64,000 bases of DNA from an uncultured Lachnospiraceae bacterium (GTDB lineage: Bacteria; Bacillota; Clostridia; Lachnospirales; Lachnospiraceae): contig CAJUQJ010000013.1 of NCBI GenBank assembly GCA_910588215.1, forward strand, positions 17,333-81,332, read 5' to 3'. The notes under the pieces are model-generated. The model ran no database searches. It was not told the DNA's origin and saw only the letters and a program-made list of their open reading frames with translations. The position numbers and the translations under genes were made by a program. Below, piece after piece: positions 16,832-25,819 of the stretch (its first letter is position 1; every line of letters starts with the position of its first letter).

Positions 16832-18265
16832 GTGCAGAAAAGAGAAGAAGCAAATGTGAGAATGACTACCTCCCTGCAACAGACGATGTCGTATATGAAA
16901 GAGAGAATGGCGCCGGACACAAGTTTTGATGTGGTCTACCGTGTGATCGAGGTAGGCGGACGACAGGCATGTATCTATTTTATAGACGGGTTCTGCAAGG
17001 ATGAGCTGATGATGAAGATCCTGCAGTACTTTATTGGACTGAAAGCCGAGGATATGCCGCAGAATGCCTATGAAATGGCGAAGAAGGCAACCCCGTATGT
17101 GGAAGTGGACTTGAAAGATAAGTGGGAGGATATTTTGTACAATATCCTGTCTGGGGTGTTTGCGCTGTTTATAGACGGCTATGACAGATGCGTCCTTCTC
17201 GATTCCAGGACTTATCCCGCCAGAGGAGTGGAGGAACCGGACAAGGATAAGACGCTGCGCGGTTCCAAGGACGGGTTTGTGGAGACGGTGGTCTTCAATA
17301 CGGCATTGATCAGACGCCGGATCCGGAGCACGGAGCTTCGTATGGAAATGATGAATGCCGGAAAGAGCTCCCGCACGGATATCGTTCTCTGCTACATGGA
17401 TAATCGGGTGGATCATGGGTTCCTGGATAAAGTGAAGAAAAGGATTGAAAATATCAAAGTAGATGCTTTGACAATGAATCAGGAGAGCCTTGCCGAGTGC
17501 CTGTATCAGTGCAAGTGGTATAATCCTTTTCCTAAATTCAAGTTTACGGAGCGGCCGGATGTGGCGGCGGCCCAGGTGTTGGAAGGAGACATTGTCATTC
17601 TTGTGGATAACTCACCCTCGGCCATGATCGTACCGACCTCAATCTTCGATATTGTGGAGGAGGCGGACGATTACTATTTCCCGCCGATCACGGGCACCTA
17701 TCTGCGCCTTTCCCGGTTTCTGATCTCGATCTTGACCTACATCATGACACCGACTTTTCTGTTGTTAATGAACAATCCGGAATGGGTGCCGGGATCCTTT
17801 GACTTTATCATGCTGCAGGAGGATCCGAATATTCCGCTGCTGGCACAGTTTTTGATATTGGAGCTGGCCATAGATGGGCTGAAGTTGGCAGCGGTCAATA
17901 CTCCGAATATGCTGAGTACTCCATTGAGCGTGATGGCCGGTCTGGTGCTGGGAGAGTTTTCGGTCAACAGCGGGTGGTTCAATTCGGAAGTGATGCTGTA
18001 CATGGCGTTTGTAGCCATTGCTAACTATACCCAGCAAAACTATGAGCTGGGGTATGCGCTGAAATTCATGCGGATCCTGAATCTGATCTTGACAGCGATG
18101 TTTGGGCTGTATGGTTATATTGGGGCTGTTTTGTTCTTTATTCTTGCCATCGTATGCAATAGGACATTGTCGGAGAAAAGTTATATCTACCCTTTGCTGC
18201 CCTTTAATTTCAGACAGCTTGCGAAACGTCTCTTTCGACTGCGCCTTCCGGAAGCCAAGAAATAG
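16832..18265 (+). CDS. spoVAF: SpoVAF/GerA-family spore membrane protein
   Basis: Spore inner-membrane protein related to the A subunits of nutrient germinant receptors. It is 477 residues from the GTG at 16832, which has GGAAGGAG about 9 bp upstream; an in-frame ATG at 16808 would put that site inside the gene. The N-terminal soluble half contains TSFDVVYRVIEVGG and the conserved SPSAMIVPTSIFDIVEEADDYY. The C-terminal half has several membrane spans, starting with SRFLISILTYIMTPTFLLL. The sequence looks closer to SpoVAF than to GerAA, but no spoVA or gerB/gerC partners are adjacent, so the exact subfamily is inferred. Expression would be expected late in the forespore. Confidence 0.83.
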   Translation: MQKREEANVRMTTSLQQTMSYMKERMAPDTSFDVVYRVIEVGGRQACIYFIDGFCKDELMMKILQYFIGLKAEDMPQNAYEMAKKATPYVEVDLKDKWEDILYNILSGVFALFIDGYDRCVLLDSRTYPARGVEEPDKDKTLRGSKDGFVETVVFNTALIRRRIRSTELRMEMMNAGKSSRTDIVLCYMDNRVDHGFLDKVKKRIENIKVDALTMNQESLAECLYQCKWYNPFPKFKFTERPDVAAAQVLEGDIVILVDNSPSAMIVPTSIFDIVEEADDYYFPPITGTYLRLSRFLISILTYIMTPTFLLLMNNPEWVPGSFDFIMLQEDPNIPLLAQFLILELAIDGLKLAAVNTPNMLSTPLSVMAGLVLGEFSVNSGWFNSEVMLYMAFVAIANYTQQNYELGYALKFMRILNLILTAMFGLYGYIGAVLFFILAIVCNRTLSEKSYIYPLLPFNFRQLAKRLFRLRLPEAKK

Positions 18266-18266
18266 G

Positions 18267-18326
18267 ATGACGGGAAACAAGATGACAGGAATTAGAATGA
18301 CAGCAAATAAGATGTCAGGAAAGATG
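18267..18326 (+). repeat. Four 15-bp tandem repeats just after spoVAF
   Basis: Units start at 18267, 18282, 18297 and 18312, each close to ATGACAGGAAATAAG. Because the unit is five codons long, it also reads as a pentapeptide repeat (MTGNK, MTGIR, MTANK, MSGKM) that ends at a stop at 18327-18329. There is no ribosome binding site of its own, so coding is doubtful. Confidence 0.75.
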
Positions 18327-18329
18327 TAG

Positions 18330-18582
18330 ATAAGTTGATGATTGGATTATCAGTATATTTGTGTAGTGCGTTTATTAGTATTTATAAATGGAATATAATC
18401 ACATAAATTTAACTAATTATAAACTAAAATAATTAATTATAGCAAGTAAATGTTGTGCATTTTTGATAAAAAGAGAAAATACAGTTACATTTACTTGTTA
18501 TTTCATTTTGTTCAAAGTATAATTGAATCAACAAATCAGATTAAATGTAAACGCAATATTTTTATATTTAAAGTTTATATTT
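18330..18582. other. AT-rich intergenic DNA without a recognisable gene
   Basis: Very AT-rich, with short poly-A/T blocks and no ribosome binding site linked to an open frame. I see nothing functional apart from the flanking repeats: the tandem repeat before it and the 150-bp dispersed repeat after it. Promoters for manA could lie here but none stands out. Confidence 0.5.
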
Positions 18583-18732
18583 AACTAAACACCCATATCA
18601 TACATTATGATACCACCATAAATAGAAGTGGGTGTTTAGAAAAATATGCACACAAAATCGGAGATTTTGGTGCGCTCACGGAGTCCGCAGTGTAATGCGT
18701 ACTCCTGATTGACAGGTTACTTCTACAGTAAA
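18583..18732 (+). repeat. 150-bp dispersed repeat, copy 1
   Basis: Same length as copy 2 at 54435-54584, with six substitutions and no gaps (144/150 identical by eye). It contains four potential hairpins: CTAAACACCC paired with GGGTGTTTAG; AAAATC/GATTTT; GGAGT(C)CGC paired with GCG(T)ACTCC; and TTACT/AGTAA. A TTGACA lies at 18709-18714 near the 3' end. This copy is between spoVAF and manA. Confidence 0.9.
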
Positions 18733-18874
18733 ATTAGTTATCCTAAGCTGATTTGGTGGTAACACGAGAGAAGAGCATGACAAAAGCAGAAAGCGGACGA
18801 CGGTGGGATTTCATAATGCAATTGTTAAATGCTCCTTCTTCTGGTATGATACGATAATGGAGAGAAGAGATACT

Positions 18875-19831
18875 ATGGTTTCAACAGATCGGACAAAAGA
18901 ACAGATCATATTTTTAAAGCCTGAATTCAGACAGATGGTGTGGGGTGGAGACAGGCTGGGCCGCGAGTGGCACTATGAGATTCCGGGCAGTAATACTGGG
19001 GAATGCTGGGGTGTCAGCGCTCACCCGAGCGGCGACTGCCGGGTCAGGGAAGGACTGTATGAGGGGGAATTGCTCTCAGAATTGTGGAAGAAACATCCGG
19101 AATTGTTTGGCAATACCGGGTTGGACCGTTTTCCGCTGCTGGTGAAGATCATCGATGCCAAAGCGGATCTGAGTATTCAGGTACATCCAGATGATGCCTA
19201 TGCGAATGCCAATGAGAATGGATCCCTTGGGAAGACTGAATGCTGGTATATATTGGCCTGTGATGAGGATGCCAGGCTGGTGATCGGGCATAATGCGAAG
19301 GATAAGACAGAACTTTCTGATATGATACGGGAAGGCCGTTGGAAGGAACTGATCAGGGAGACTCCGGTGAAGAAAGGGGACTTTATACTGATCGAACCAG
19401 GCACTATACATGCCATTAAGGGCGGTATCATGGTGATGGAGACGCAGCAGAGCAGTGACATTACATACCGTGTCTATGACTATGACAGAGTAGTGAATGG
19501 CAGGCTGAGGGAGTTGCATATTGACAAGAGTATCGACGTGATCACGGCACCGGCGGGAAGAACCGAAGAGAACATCTTAAACGCTGATGAATTGCCGGAG
19601 AACACCATGAATCTACTCTGCTCTTGTGAGTCCTTCAAGGTGTGGAAGATGGATGTGACGGAGACACTTGCCTTCGATCAGGCATATCCGTTCCTGATCA
19701 TGAGTGTCATAGAAGGAGAGGGAGAGATCAATGGACGGCCGATCTGCAAGGGAGATCATTTTATCCTGTCAGACGGATTTGGCGCGGTGACACTGCGGGG
19801 AAAGATGCAGTTGATCGCATCAACAATCTGA
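18875..19831 (+). CDS. manA: Mannose-6-phosphate isomerase, class I
   Basis: Zinc enzyme interconverting mannose-6-phosphate and fructose-6-phosphate. The 318 residues equal the short Firmicute form. Visible zinc-site and active-site segments are VQVHPDD (read SIQVHPDD), GKTECWYIL and EPGTIHAI, plus the VMETQQSSDITYRVYDYDR stretch. Several in-frame starts exist; ATG 18875 was chosen because it gives the family length and has GGAGAG upstream, while ATG 18857 would add six residues. A dispersed 150-bp repeat ends 142 bp upstream. A bidirectional terminator separates it from the histidine kinase gene on the other strand. Confidence 0.93.
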   Translation: MVSTDRTKEQIIFLKPEFRQMVWGGDRLGREWHYEIPGSNTGECWGVSAHPSGDCRVREGLYEGELLSELWKKHPELFGNTGLDRFPLLVKIIDAKADLSIQVHPDDAYANANENGSLGKTECWYILACDEDARLVIGHNAKDKTELSDMIREGRWKELIRETPVKKGDFILIEPGTIHAIKGGIMVMETQQSSDITYRVYDYDRVVNGRLRELHIDKSIDVITAPAGRTEENILNADELPENTMNLLCSCESFKVWKMDVTETLAFDQAYPFLIMSVIEGEGEINGRPICKGDHFILSDGFGAVTLRGKMQLIASTI

Positions 19832-19857
19832 ATAGTAAGAAGACAGAGATGATGAAC

Positions 19858-19890
19858 GAGCCAGTGTACGTAAAAGTACGCTGGCTCATT
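19858..19890. terminator. Bidirectional terminator between manA and the hybrid kinase gene
   Basis: GAGCCAGTGTAC (19858-19869) pairs with GTACGCTGGCTC (19876-19887) with one G-T pair. It lies between two convergent genes and has T-rich sequence after it on the plus strand (ATTTGCTTT). Confidence 0.8.
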
Positions 19891-19926
19891 TGCTTTCATA
19901 AGACATATGGTAGAATGCTTTGATTT

Positions 19927-22179
19927 TCAGTTATTGGAGGGCAGGACGCGGGCGATGGTCTCCAAGAGGATCGGCACGTCAATAGGTTTCGTAAGGTGCG
20001 CATTCATCCCGCTTTCTGCGGACAGTCGCTTGTCACTTTCAAATGCGTTGGCGGACAATGCGATGATCGGAATATGCGACAGAACCGGATCATCCAACCT
20101 ACGGATGGCTTCCGCTGCCTGGCGCCCGTCCATGACGGGCATCTGGATGTCCATCAGTATGAAGGCGAACTCACCGGGAGGAGAGGTTTTCAATTTCTCT
20201 ACGGCCAGGTTGCCATCTGCTGCCGTCTCGATACAGAATCCCAGTTCCTGTAAAAGTTCTGTTTCGATTTCGAGATTGATCTCGTTGTCATCCACCAGAA
20301 GGATCTTACGTCCGGATAAAAGATCCGGTAGAGAGTCGGGACAGTTATTAGAAGCCGAAGAGCTGCATTGCTGCCGGAGGGTGAGCGTGATCGTAAAGGT
20401 ACTGCCCCTGCCGGGGGTACTGTTTGCACTGATCGTTCCGTTCATCATCTCGATGATATTCTTGGCGATAGTCAGGCCAAGGCCTGTTCCGTACACGCCG
20501 CTAAAAGTGGTGTTTCTTTCCCGCTGAAAGGGTTCAAAGATATGTTCTAAGAACTCCCGGCTGATGCCGATACCGGTATCTTTGACCATAAATTGATAAA
20601 CTGCCTGCTCGTTGGGAAGCTGTTCCTTTTCGATGGCAATAATATCGATCTGTCCATTGTTTTCGGTGTATTTTATGGCGTTATTTACCAGGTTCAGGAA
20701 AATCTGGGTCAGTTTCGCGTAGTCTGCGTAGACATCAGAATGAATCAGACCGCTTAGATCGGTCTGTATGGTAATATTCTTGTCTTCTGCCTGAGGCAGT
20801 ACGGTGGCCTGTACTTCGTGTGTAAGATCAGAAAGGCTGCAAGCTGTTTCCATGATCTGCACATCTTTAGATTCCATCCAGGAGATTTCCAGAATCTGCT
20901 CGATCATGTCCAGAAGCTGTCTGCCTGCGATATCGATCTTATTAAGATAGGAGTCCAACATCGACGGCTTTCCGAGATGTTTTCGGGCAAGGGCCGTATA
21001 GCCGAAAATGGCATTGAGTGGTGTGCGCATGTCGTGGGACATATTGGAGAGAAAGGTGTCCTTCGTATTGTTAGCTGTGCGGGCTTGCTTTAAAGCCTCC
21101 TCCAGTGCCTTCTGTTGCTTCATCTCATAGAGAATCTCGTCATCGACCCGCCTGTAACCGATGACAATCTGGGAAATCCGCTGGCTGTTTCCGACATTGA
21201 CAACGCGCAGCTGCAGATATTGTGTTTCGCCATCCGAGATGATCCGATAGTTCACATAGTAGGTCTTGCTCTCGGACAGTTTAGTCCGGATGTATGCAGG
21301 CGTTGTGACCTCTGCCACCAGTTTGCGGTCTTCCGGGTGAACCCAGGTGTTCACATAGTCAGTTGTGTACCATTTGAACCCAAGAGTCTGGCTTGGATCC
21401 TGGAAAAGGCGCTCTGTCCTTACACTAAGCCGGTAGGGCAGTATGGCATCTGAATCCAGATCTACATAGAGGATGGATTCGTAGTTAACACTGAGACCTT
21501 CGATTACCTCCAGGCGGCGCAGGTGTTCCTGATAGATCAGTTTCCGCTCCTGGTCATAGGATTCGATCAGGGTGCGCAGCTTCAATTCGCTTTCTGCTGC
21601 TGCATTTTTGATCAGAGTACGCTGTTCGGTCAGCTGGCGCTGACGCTTCTCAGTGGCATCACTGATGAACACATAGAAAATATCCCCGGTATCGCTGTGT
21701 ACGAAATGGCCGTAATCCTCGATCCACCGAACTTGACCGTCTTTACGGATGATTCGGTATTCCACATAGTCTAAGTCGTATTTGCTCTGGGCTATCTGTT
21801 CTTGAATGCTTACTTCCACGTCAACTAAATCTTCCGGATGAACCATACCTTTGAAGGAATTGCCTGTCAGATCGCGAAACTGCGCCGCGCTGTCGCATCC
21901 GAAGATCCGCAGGAGTGCCTGATTCACATAGATGATCTGCTCTTCTTCGTCGGCATGATATATAAAGAATCCTCCGGGCATCTGATTCATGAACCGCAGG
22001 ATCCCGTTCGGTGTCTGAGCGTGGTGTTCCTCTAGCATGGCAGGAAGAGGTTGGTCTGCTGCGGACTTTAATGTGTTAATCGCAGAGAGAAAATGTGGAT
22101 CTTCATGAGCCTGATCGGAAATATTGAGCAAGGTTAACATATATTCAATGATATTGGAATCTGTTGGATATTCGTTCAA
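19927..22179 (-). CDS. Hybrid sensor histidine kinase/response regulator with PAS domains
   Basis: A 750-residue signalling protein without clear membrane helices, so probably cytoplasmic. In order: a PAS domain (about residues 65-185, GGFFIYHADEEEQIIYVNQ), a second PAS-like region (about 235-360), dimerisation/phosphoacceptor SHDMRTPLNAIFGY, an HATPase domain with NLVNNAIKYT and GTGLGLTIAKN, and a C-terminal receiver (LLVDDNEIN, phospho-Asp in LMDIQMPVMDG, Lys in LTKPID). The start codon is TTG at 22179, supported by GGAGGTATCAC immediately upstream and by no better ATG. No HPt or response regulator gene is adjacent, so the output pathway is unknown. Confidence 0.93.
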   Translation of the reverse strand: MNEYPTDSNIIEYMLTLLNISDQAHEDPHFLSAINTLKSAADQPLPAMLEEHHAQTPNGILRFMNQMPGGFFIYHADEEEQIIYVNQALLRIFGCDSAAQFRDLTGNSFKGMVHPEDLVDVEVSIQEQIAQSKYDLDYVEYRIIRKDGQVRWIEDYGHFVHSDTGDIFYVFISDATEKRQRQLTEQRTLIKNAAAESELKLRTLIESYDQERKLIYQEHLRRLEVIEGLSVNYESILYVDLDSDAILPYRLSVRTERLFQDPSQTLGFKWYTTDYVNTWVHPEDRKLVAEVTTPAYIRTKLSESKTYYVNYRIISDGETQYLQLRVVNVGNSQRISQIVIGYRRVDDEILYEMKQQKALEEALKQARTANNTKDTFLSNMSHDMRTPLNAIFGYTALARKHLGKPSMLDSYLNKIDIAGRQLLDMIEQILEISWMESKDVQIMETACSLSDLTHEVQATVLPQAEDKNITIQTDLSGLIHSDVYADYAKLTQIFLNLVNNAIKYTENNGQIDIIAIEKEQLPNEQAVYQFMVKDTGIGISREFLEHIFEPFQRERNTTFSGVYGTGLGLTIAKNIIEMMNGTISANSTPGRGSTFTITLTLRQQCSSSASNNCPDSLPDLLSGRKILLVDDNEINLEIETELLQELGFCIETAADGNLAVEKLKTSPPGEFAFILMDIQMPVMDGRQAAEAIRRLDDPVLSHIPIIALSANAFESDKRLSAESGMNAHLTKPIDVPILLETIARVLPSNN

Positions 22180-22456
22180 GTGATACCTCCATCCAGCAGT
22201 CTGACAGACCGCAGCATTTTAGCATATTTAATAACGATTTTATCATAAGACGATTGTTTTGTCATTATGCAATTCTTCGTGGCAGCAGTATAATGCCGAT
22301 ATGATTTTAAAGAATCTAAAATGCAGGCGCACATTTGCACGGTCTGTTTTGTTATACATATGAGAGGGGTGATACAGGACATGTCCATGGATCCGGGGGA
22401 ATGGTACGACAGGATCTATCGTTACTGTTATTTCAAACTGCATGACAGAGAACTCA

Positions 22457-23446
22457 TTACTCCTTCGTCGTTCCTCCATATGCGTAAGTTACCGGCAGAC
22501 AGACCAGCGGTGGTTTGGACTGCCGGTTTTCCTGCAAAAGGAGTTCCACACACATCTCGGCAATCTCCGGCACGGGCTGTACGATGGTGGAGCAGGTGTA
22601 CTCCTGATCCCCGAAGTGTCTGGTGCCGTCAAAGCCGATGACCTGCACATCTTCCGGAACCCGCAGTCCCATATCGTTGAGCATTTTTATGATCAGGTAG
22701 GCAAGCGTATCCGTCACACAGAAGATGCCGTCGAAGGCCAGCTTTCCCTTCTGCATGTGCTCTTTGAGAAACAGTGCAAATTTTTCGTAGGATTCCCCGT
22801 CATTGAGGATCTTCATCTTATACGTCAGACCGCGGGAAAGACAGCCGTTCTCGAAACCGGCTTTACGCTTGTTGGGTTCATTGTTTAAGGAGGAGCCGAT
22901 GCGCAGGAAAGCGACATTGCGGCACCCTAAGTCGGCCAGTTTCTCGGCGGCCAGCTGGCCCCCGGCAAAGTTATCGCTGGTCACGCAGGGGATTCTTGGC
23001 CCCATGGAGCGGTCGATGGCGATAAAAGGCGTAGTCTCATCGAGGATCAGGTCGGGGTTGTAAGTAAGTCCGATGATGCCGTCCACTTTGTTCTGCTGTG
23101 CCATGGCCACATATTCCTGTTCCAGTCCCGGGTCGTAGTCGGTGGAGCAGAGCAGCATCCTGTATTTCCTCTTCAGGAGCGCGAGATTGATATGATAGAC
23201 AAGGGAGGCGAAAAAGGGAAAGTAGGTGTTTGGAATCAGCAGCGCTGCCGTGCGGGTTCTGCTTGCTTTCAGTCCCTGTGCGTAACTGTTGACCTGATAA
23301 TTCAGTTTCCGGATGGCTTCCTCGACGCGGATTCTGTAGGGTTCCCCTACCGGAAGACCGTTCACGACTTTCGATACGGTGCCCAGCGCGACACCGGCTT
23401 CTTTTGCCACATCTTTCATTGTCGGGGCAGAATTTGCTTTTTCCAT
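22457..23446 (-). CDS. LacI-family transcriptional regulator of the fructan/sucrose locus
   Basis: DNA-binding repressor of 329 residues. The N-terminal helix-turn-helix reads TMKDVAKEAGVALGTVSKVVNG (about residues 9-30), followed by the hinge and a periplasmic-binding-protein-like sugar domain (from about 65; ending with VIGFDGTRHF and the conserved GTRHFGDQ region). It is transcribed away from a sugar ABC operon with GH32 and fructokinase genes, which it most likely represses. A palindrome TTTCATGAAA lies 47 bp upstream of its own start and a longer version lies before the operon, suggesting control of both. The inducer is probably a fructose-containing sugar or derivative. Confidence 0.9.
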   Translation of the reverse strand: MEKANSAPTMKDVAKEAGVALGTVSKVVNGLPVGEPYRIRVEEAIRKLNYQVNSYAQGLKASRTRTAALLIPNTYFPFFASLVYHINLALLKRKYRMLLCSTDYDPGLEQEYVAMAQQNKVDGIIGLTYNPDLILDETTPFIAIDRSMGPRIPCVTSDNFAGGQLAAEKLADLGCRNVAFLRIGSSLNNEPNKRKAGFENGCLSRGLTYKMKILNDGESYEKFALFLKEHMQKGKLAFDGIFCVTDTLAYLIIKMLNDMGLRVPEDVQVIGFDGTRHFGDQEYTCSTIVQPVPEIAEMCVELLLQENRQSKPPLVCLPVTYAYGGTTKE

Positions 23447-23492
23447 TATAACAGACCAGACCTTTCTGTAAAACTGTCGGGGACGATGAAAA

Positions 23493-23502
23493 TTTCATGA
23501 AA
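23493..23502. promoter_or_regulatory. Candidate LacI-family operator near the regulator gene
   Basis: TTTCATGAAA is a perfect palindrome (23493-23502) in the context AATTTCATGAAACA. It shares the core of the operator at 23851-23864, so it is a plausible autoregulatory site. Confidence 0.55.
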
Positions 23503-23802
23503 CAATGAAATGCCATGGGTGTCCTGCGTGAACCGAATTCCGGTCTGTTCATATAACCAGTTGATAGCAATACGGAAATCAAAAGGCTTCCGGTGTTTTT
23601 CGGTATTCTTCCGGCAGTATTTTTGCTTTTTTCATTATAATATAATGTTTGATTATTGTAAATACATGTAAAGACAGGACAAAAACAGCGAATATGAAAC
23701 GTTACATTAAAAATGCATGTGCATTTTTAATAAAAACGGCTAAATAAATTTGTATAAATGTACAGAAAGTATAAGAATGATGATAAAAACAAAGATTTTA
23801 TA

Positions 23803-23864
23803 TTGATTTTATATTTCTAAAGTGTTATTTTAGAAACAACAAAGATATAACGTTTCATGAAACG
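23803..23864 (+). promoter_or_regulatory. Promoter and palindromic operator of the fructan operon
   Basis: TTGATT (23803-23808), a 17-bp spacer and TATTTT (23826-23831) form a reasonable promoter. The 14-bp perfect palindrome CGTTTCATGAAACG (23851-23864) lies just downstream of the expected start point, where a bound LacI-type protein would block elongation. A partial relative, TGAAACGTTACA, sits at 23695-23706. The rest of the 480-bp divergent region is AT-rich without genes. Confidence 0.6.
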
Positions 23865-23926
23865 ACGCAAACAAGGAAACAGAGAAAGAAAACAGTGTAA
23901 AAATCGTCCAAAGAGAGGAGAACGAA

Positions 23927-24865
23927 ATGAGTAAGAACAAGTCAAAGACCGCGGCGGCGGTGATGACACAGAGACCCTTGAAGAAGCGGATCATGGATAA
24001 CTGGCAGTTGTATGCCATGCTGGCGGTTCCGGTCCTTTTGACCATTGTGTATAAGTACATACCCATGTATGGCATCCAGATCGCTTTTCGAGATTACAAG
24101 GCGAGCAAAGGATTTACGGGGAGTGAATGGGTAGGATTTGAATGGTTCCTGCGTTTTTTCAGTGCACCGACTTTCTGGCGCATGATCAAGAATACGGTAC
24201 TGCTGAGCCTGTTCAGCCTGTTGTGGAGCTTTCCGATCCCCATCATTCTGGCGCTGCTGTTAAACCAGATGCGGTTTCACCGTTTTAAACGGGTCACACA
24301 GACGGTACTGTATGCACCGCATTTTATATCGACCATGGTCATCTGCGGTATGATCCGTATTTTTCTTAGTCCTTCGGGCGGGCTGATCAATCTGATCGCA
24401 GGTACTTCCATCGATTTCCTTACGGAGTCGGCAGCTTTTCGGACCATCTATATTGCGTCCGGGATTTGGCAGGATGCAGGCTGGGGTATTATTATCTACA
24501 TGGCTACGCTGGCGAATATAGACACTTCGCTCTATGAAGCGGCTAAGGTGGACGGCGCATCTTTGTTCCAGCGGATCCGTCATATCGATATTCCGGGACT
24601 GACCTCCATCATGGTGCTGAACCTGATCATGAGCGCAGGCAGTCTGATGAATGTGGGATTCGAGAAGGTCTGGCTTCTGCAGACGGATCTGAACAAAGCC
24701 ACCAGTGATGTAATCTCGGTTTATGTATACCAACAGGGTATCGAAAATGCCAAGTACAGTTATTCCACGGCAGTGGGGCTTTTTAACACGGTGATCAATA
24801 TTATCCTGCTGATTCTGGTCAACAAGATGGCCGGCAGGATATCCGACGAAACAAGCTTTATATAG
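23927..24865 (+). CDS. Carbohydrate ABC transporter permease, LplB type
   Basis: Inner-membrane subunit of a CUT1-type sugar importer, 312 residues. About six membrane helices are visible, the first at LYAMLAVPVLLTIVYKYIPMYG. The cytoplasmic EAA loop that contacts the ATPase is present as YEAAKVDGASLFQRIRHIDIPGL. The N-terminus MYGIQIAFRDYKASKG segment is typical of the LplB subgroup. AAGAGAGGAG precedes the ATG. It is first in the operon with a second permease, a binding lipoprotein, GH32 and fructokinase. As in many such Firmicute systems no ATPase gene is present; a shared MsmX-type ATPase encoded elsewhere is likely. Confidence 0.93.
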   Translation: MSKNKSKTAAAVMTQRPLKKRIMDNWQLYAMLAVPVLLTIVYKYIPMYGIQIAFRDYKASKGFTGSEWVGFEWFLRFFSAPTFWRMIKNTVLLSLFSLLWSFPIPIILALLLNQMRFHRFKRVTQTVLYAPHFISTMVICGMIRIFLSPSGGLINLIAGTSIDFLTESAAFRTIYIASGIWQDAGWGIIIYMATLANIDTSLYEAAKVDGASLFQRIRHIDIPGLTSIMVLNLIMSAGSLMNVGFEKVWLLQTDLNKATSDVISVYVYQQGIENAKYSYSTAVGLFNTVINIILLILVNKMAGRISDETSFI

Positions 24866-24876
24866 GGAGGGACGGT

Positions 24877-25794
24877 ATGAGAGCAATGAGTGTCAAGTCA
24901 AAGAGTGGGAAACTGTCAGGGTTTTCCGAGAGAACGAGTGATATTATCCTGGTAGTGATCTGTACGGTCGTTTTGTTTCTGGTAGCATATCCGTTGTACT
25001 ATGTCCTGATCGCATCTGTATCGGACCCTTACGACGTATATGCGGGTAAGACTTTCCTGCTGCCCAGCCAGTTTACCCTGGAGGGCTATCAGGCGGTGTT
25101 TGCAGAACCGCAGATTCTGACTGGACTGTTCAACAGTTTCAAATATACGATTATCGGTACGGTGTTTTCGGTCGTTGTGCTGTATCTGACGGCCTATCCC
25201 TTAAGTGTCAAGGGGCTGCCGGGCCGGAAATTTTTAAGTATTTTCTTTATTATTACCATGTATTTCGGCGGTGGGATGGTGCCTACCTATCTGATTGTTA
25301 AGCATACCGGACTGATCAATAACATGTGGGCATTGTTTCTGCCCGGCGGCGTCGCGGTGGGTAATATGATCATTGTGCGCAATTTCTTTGAAAACAGCAT
25401 CCCGAAAGAGATGACGGAAGCCGCACAGATCGACGGCGCTTCCAAATGGAAGACTTTTATACAGATCGTAGTGCCTTTAAGCCGCTCCATCATGGCGGTA
25501 ATGGTAGTGTTCAGTATGGTGGCCTACTGGAACGACTGGTTTACCTCCCTGATCTATCTGCCGTCCCCGGAAAGGGCGCCCCTGCCGCTTGTGCTGCGCA
25601 ATATCCTGATCAAGAGTTCTGCCAGCGCCAGCCAGGCCAGCACGATCTCGGGCGGGTTCGCAGAGTTGAATAAGATGACGGAGATGATCAAATTCTCATC
25701 CATTATCATTGCGGCGCTGCCGATGCTTGTCATCTATCCGTTTGTACAGAAGTATTTTGAAAAGGGCTTTATGGCCGGTGCCGTAAAAGGTTGA
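24877..25794 (+). CDS. Carbohydrate ABC transporter permease, YtcP/AraQ type
   Basis: Second membrane subunit of the same importer, 305 residues with about six helices, the first at VVICTVVLFLVAYPLYYVLI. The EAA loop is TEAAQIDGASKWKTFIQIVVPLSR. The C-terminal region KYFEKGFMAGAVKG is the conserved end of this family. The gene starts 11 bp after the first permease, with GGGAGGGACGGT upstream of the ATG. It is directly followed by the binding-protein gene. Substrate inferred from the GH32 and fructokinase genes downstream: short fructans or sucrose-like sugars. Confidence 0.93.
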   Translation: MRAMSVKSKSGKLSGFSERTSDIILVVICTVVLFLVAYPLYYVLIASVSDPYDVYAGKTFLLPSQFTLEGYQAVFAEPQILTGLFNSFKYTIIGTVFSVVVLYLTAYPLSVKGLPGRKFLSIFFIITMYFGGGMVPTYLIVKHTGLINNMWALFLPGGVAVGNMIIVRNFFENSIPKEMTEAAQIDGASKWKTFIQIVVPLSRSIMAVMVVFSMVAYWNDWFTSLIYLPSPERAPLPLVLRNILIKSSASASQASTISGGFAELNKMTEMIKFSSIIIAALPMLVIYPFVQKYFEKGFMAGAVKG

Positions 25795-25819
25795 TTTGAA
25801 CAGAAAGGCGGTTTGTGTT

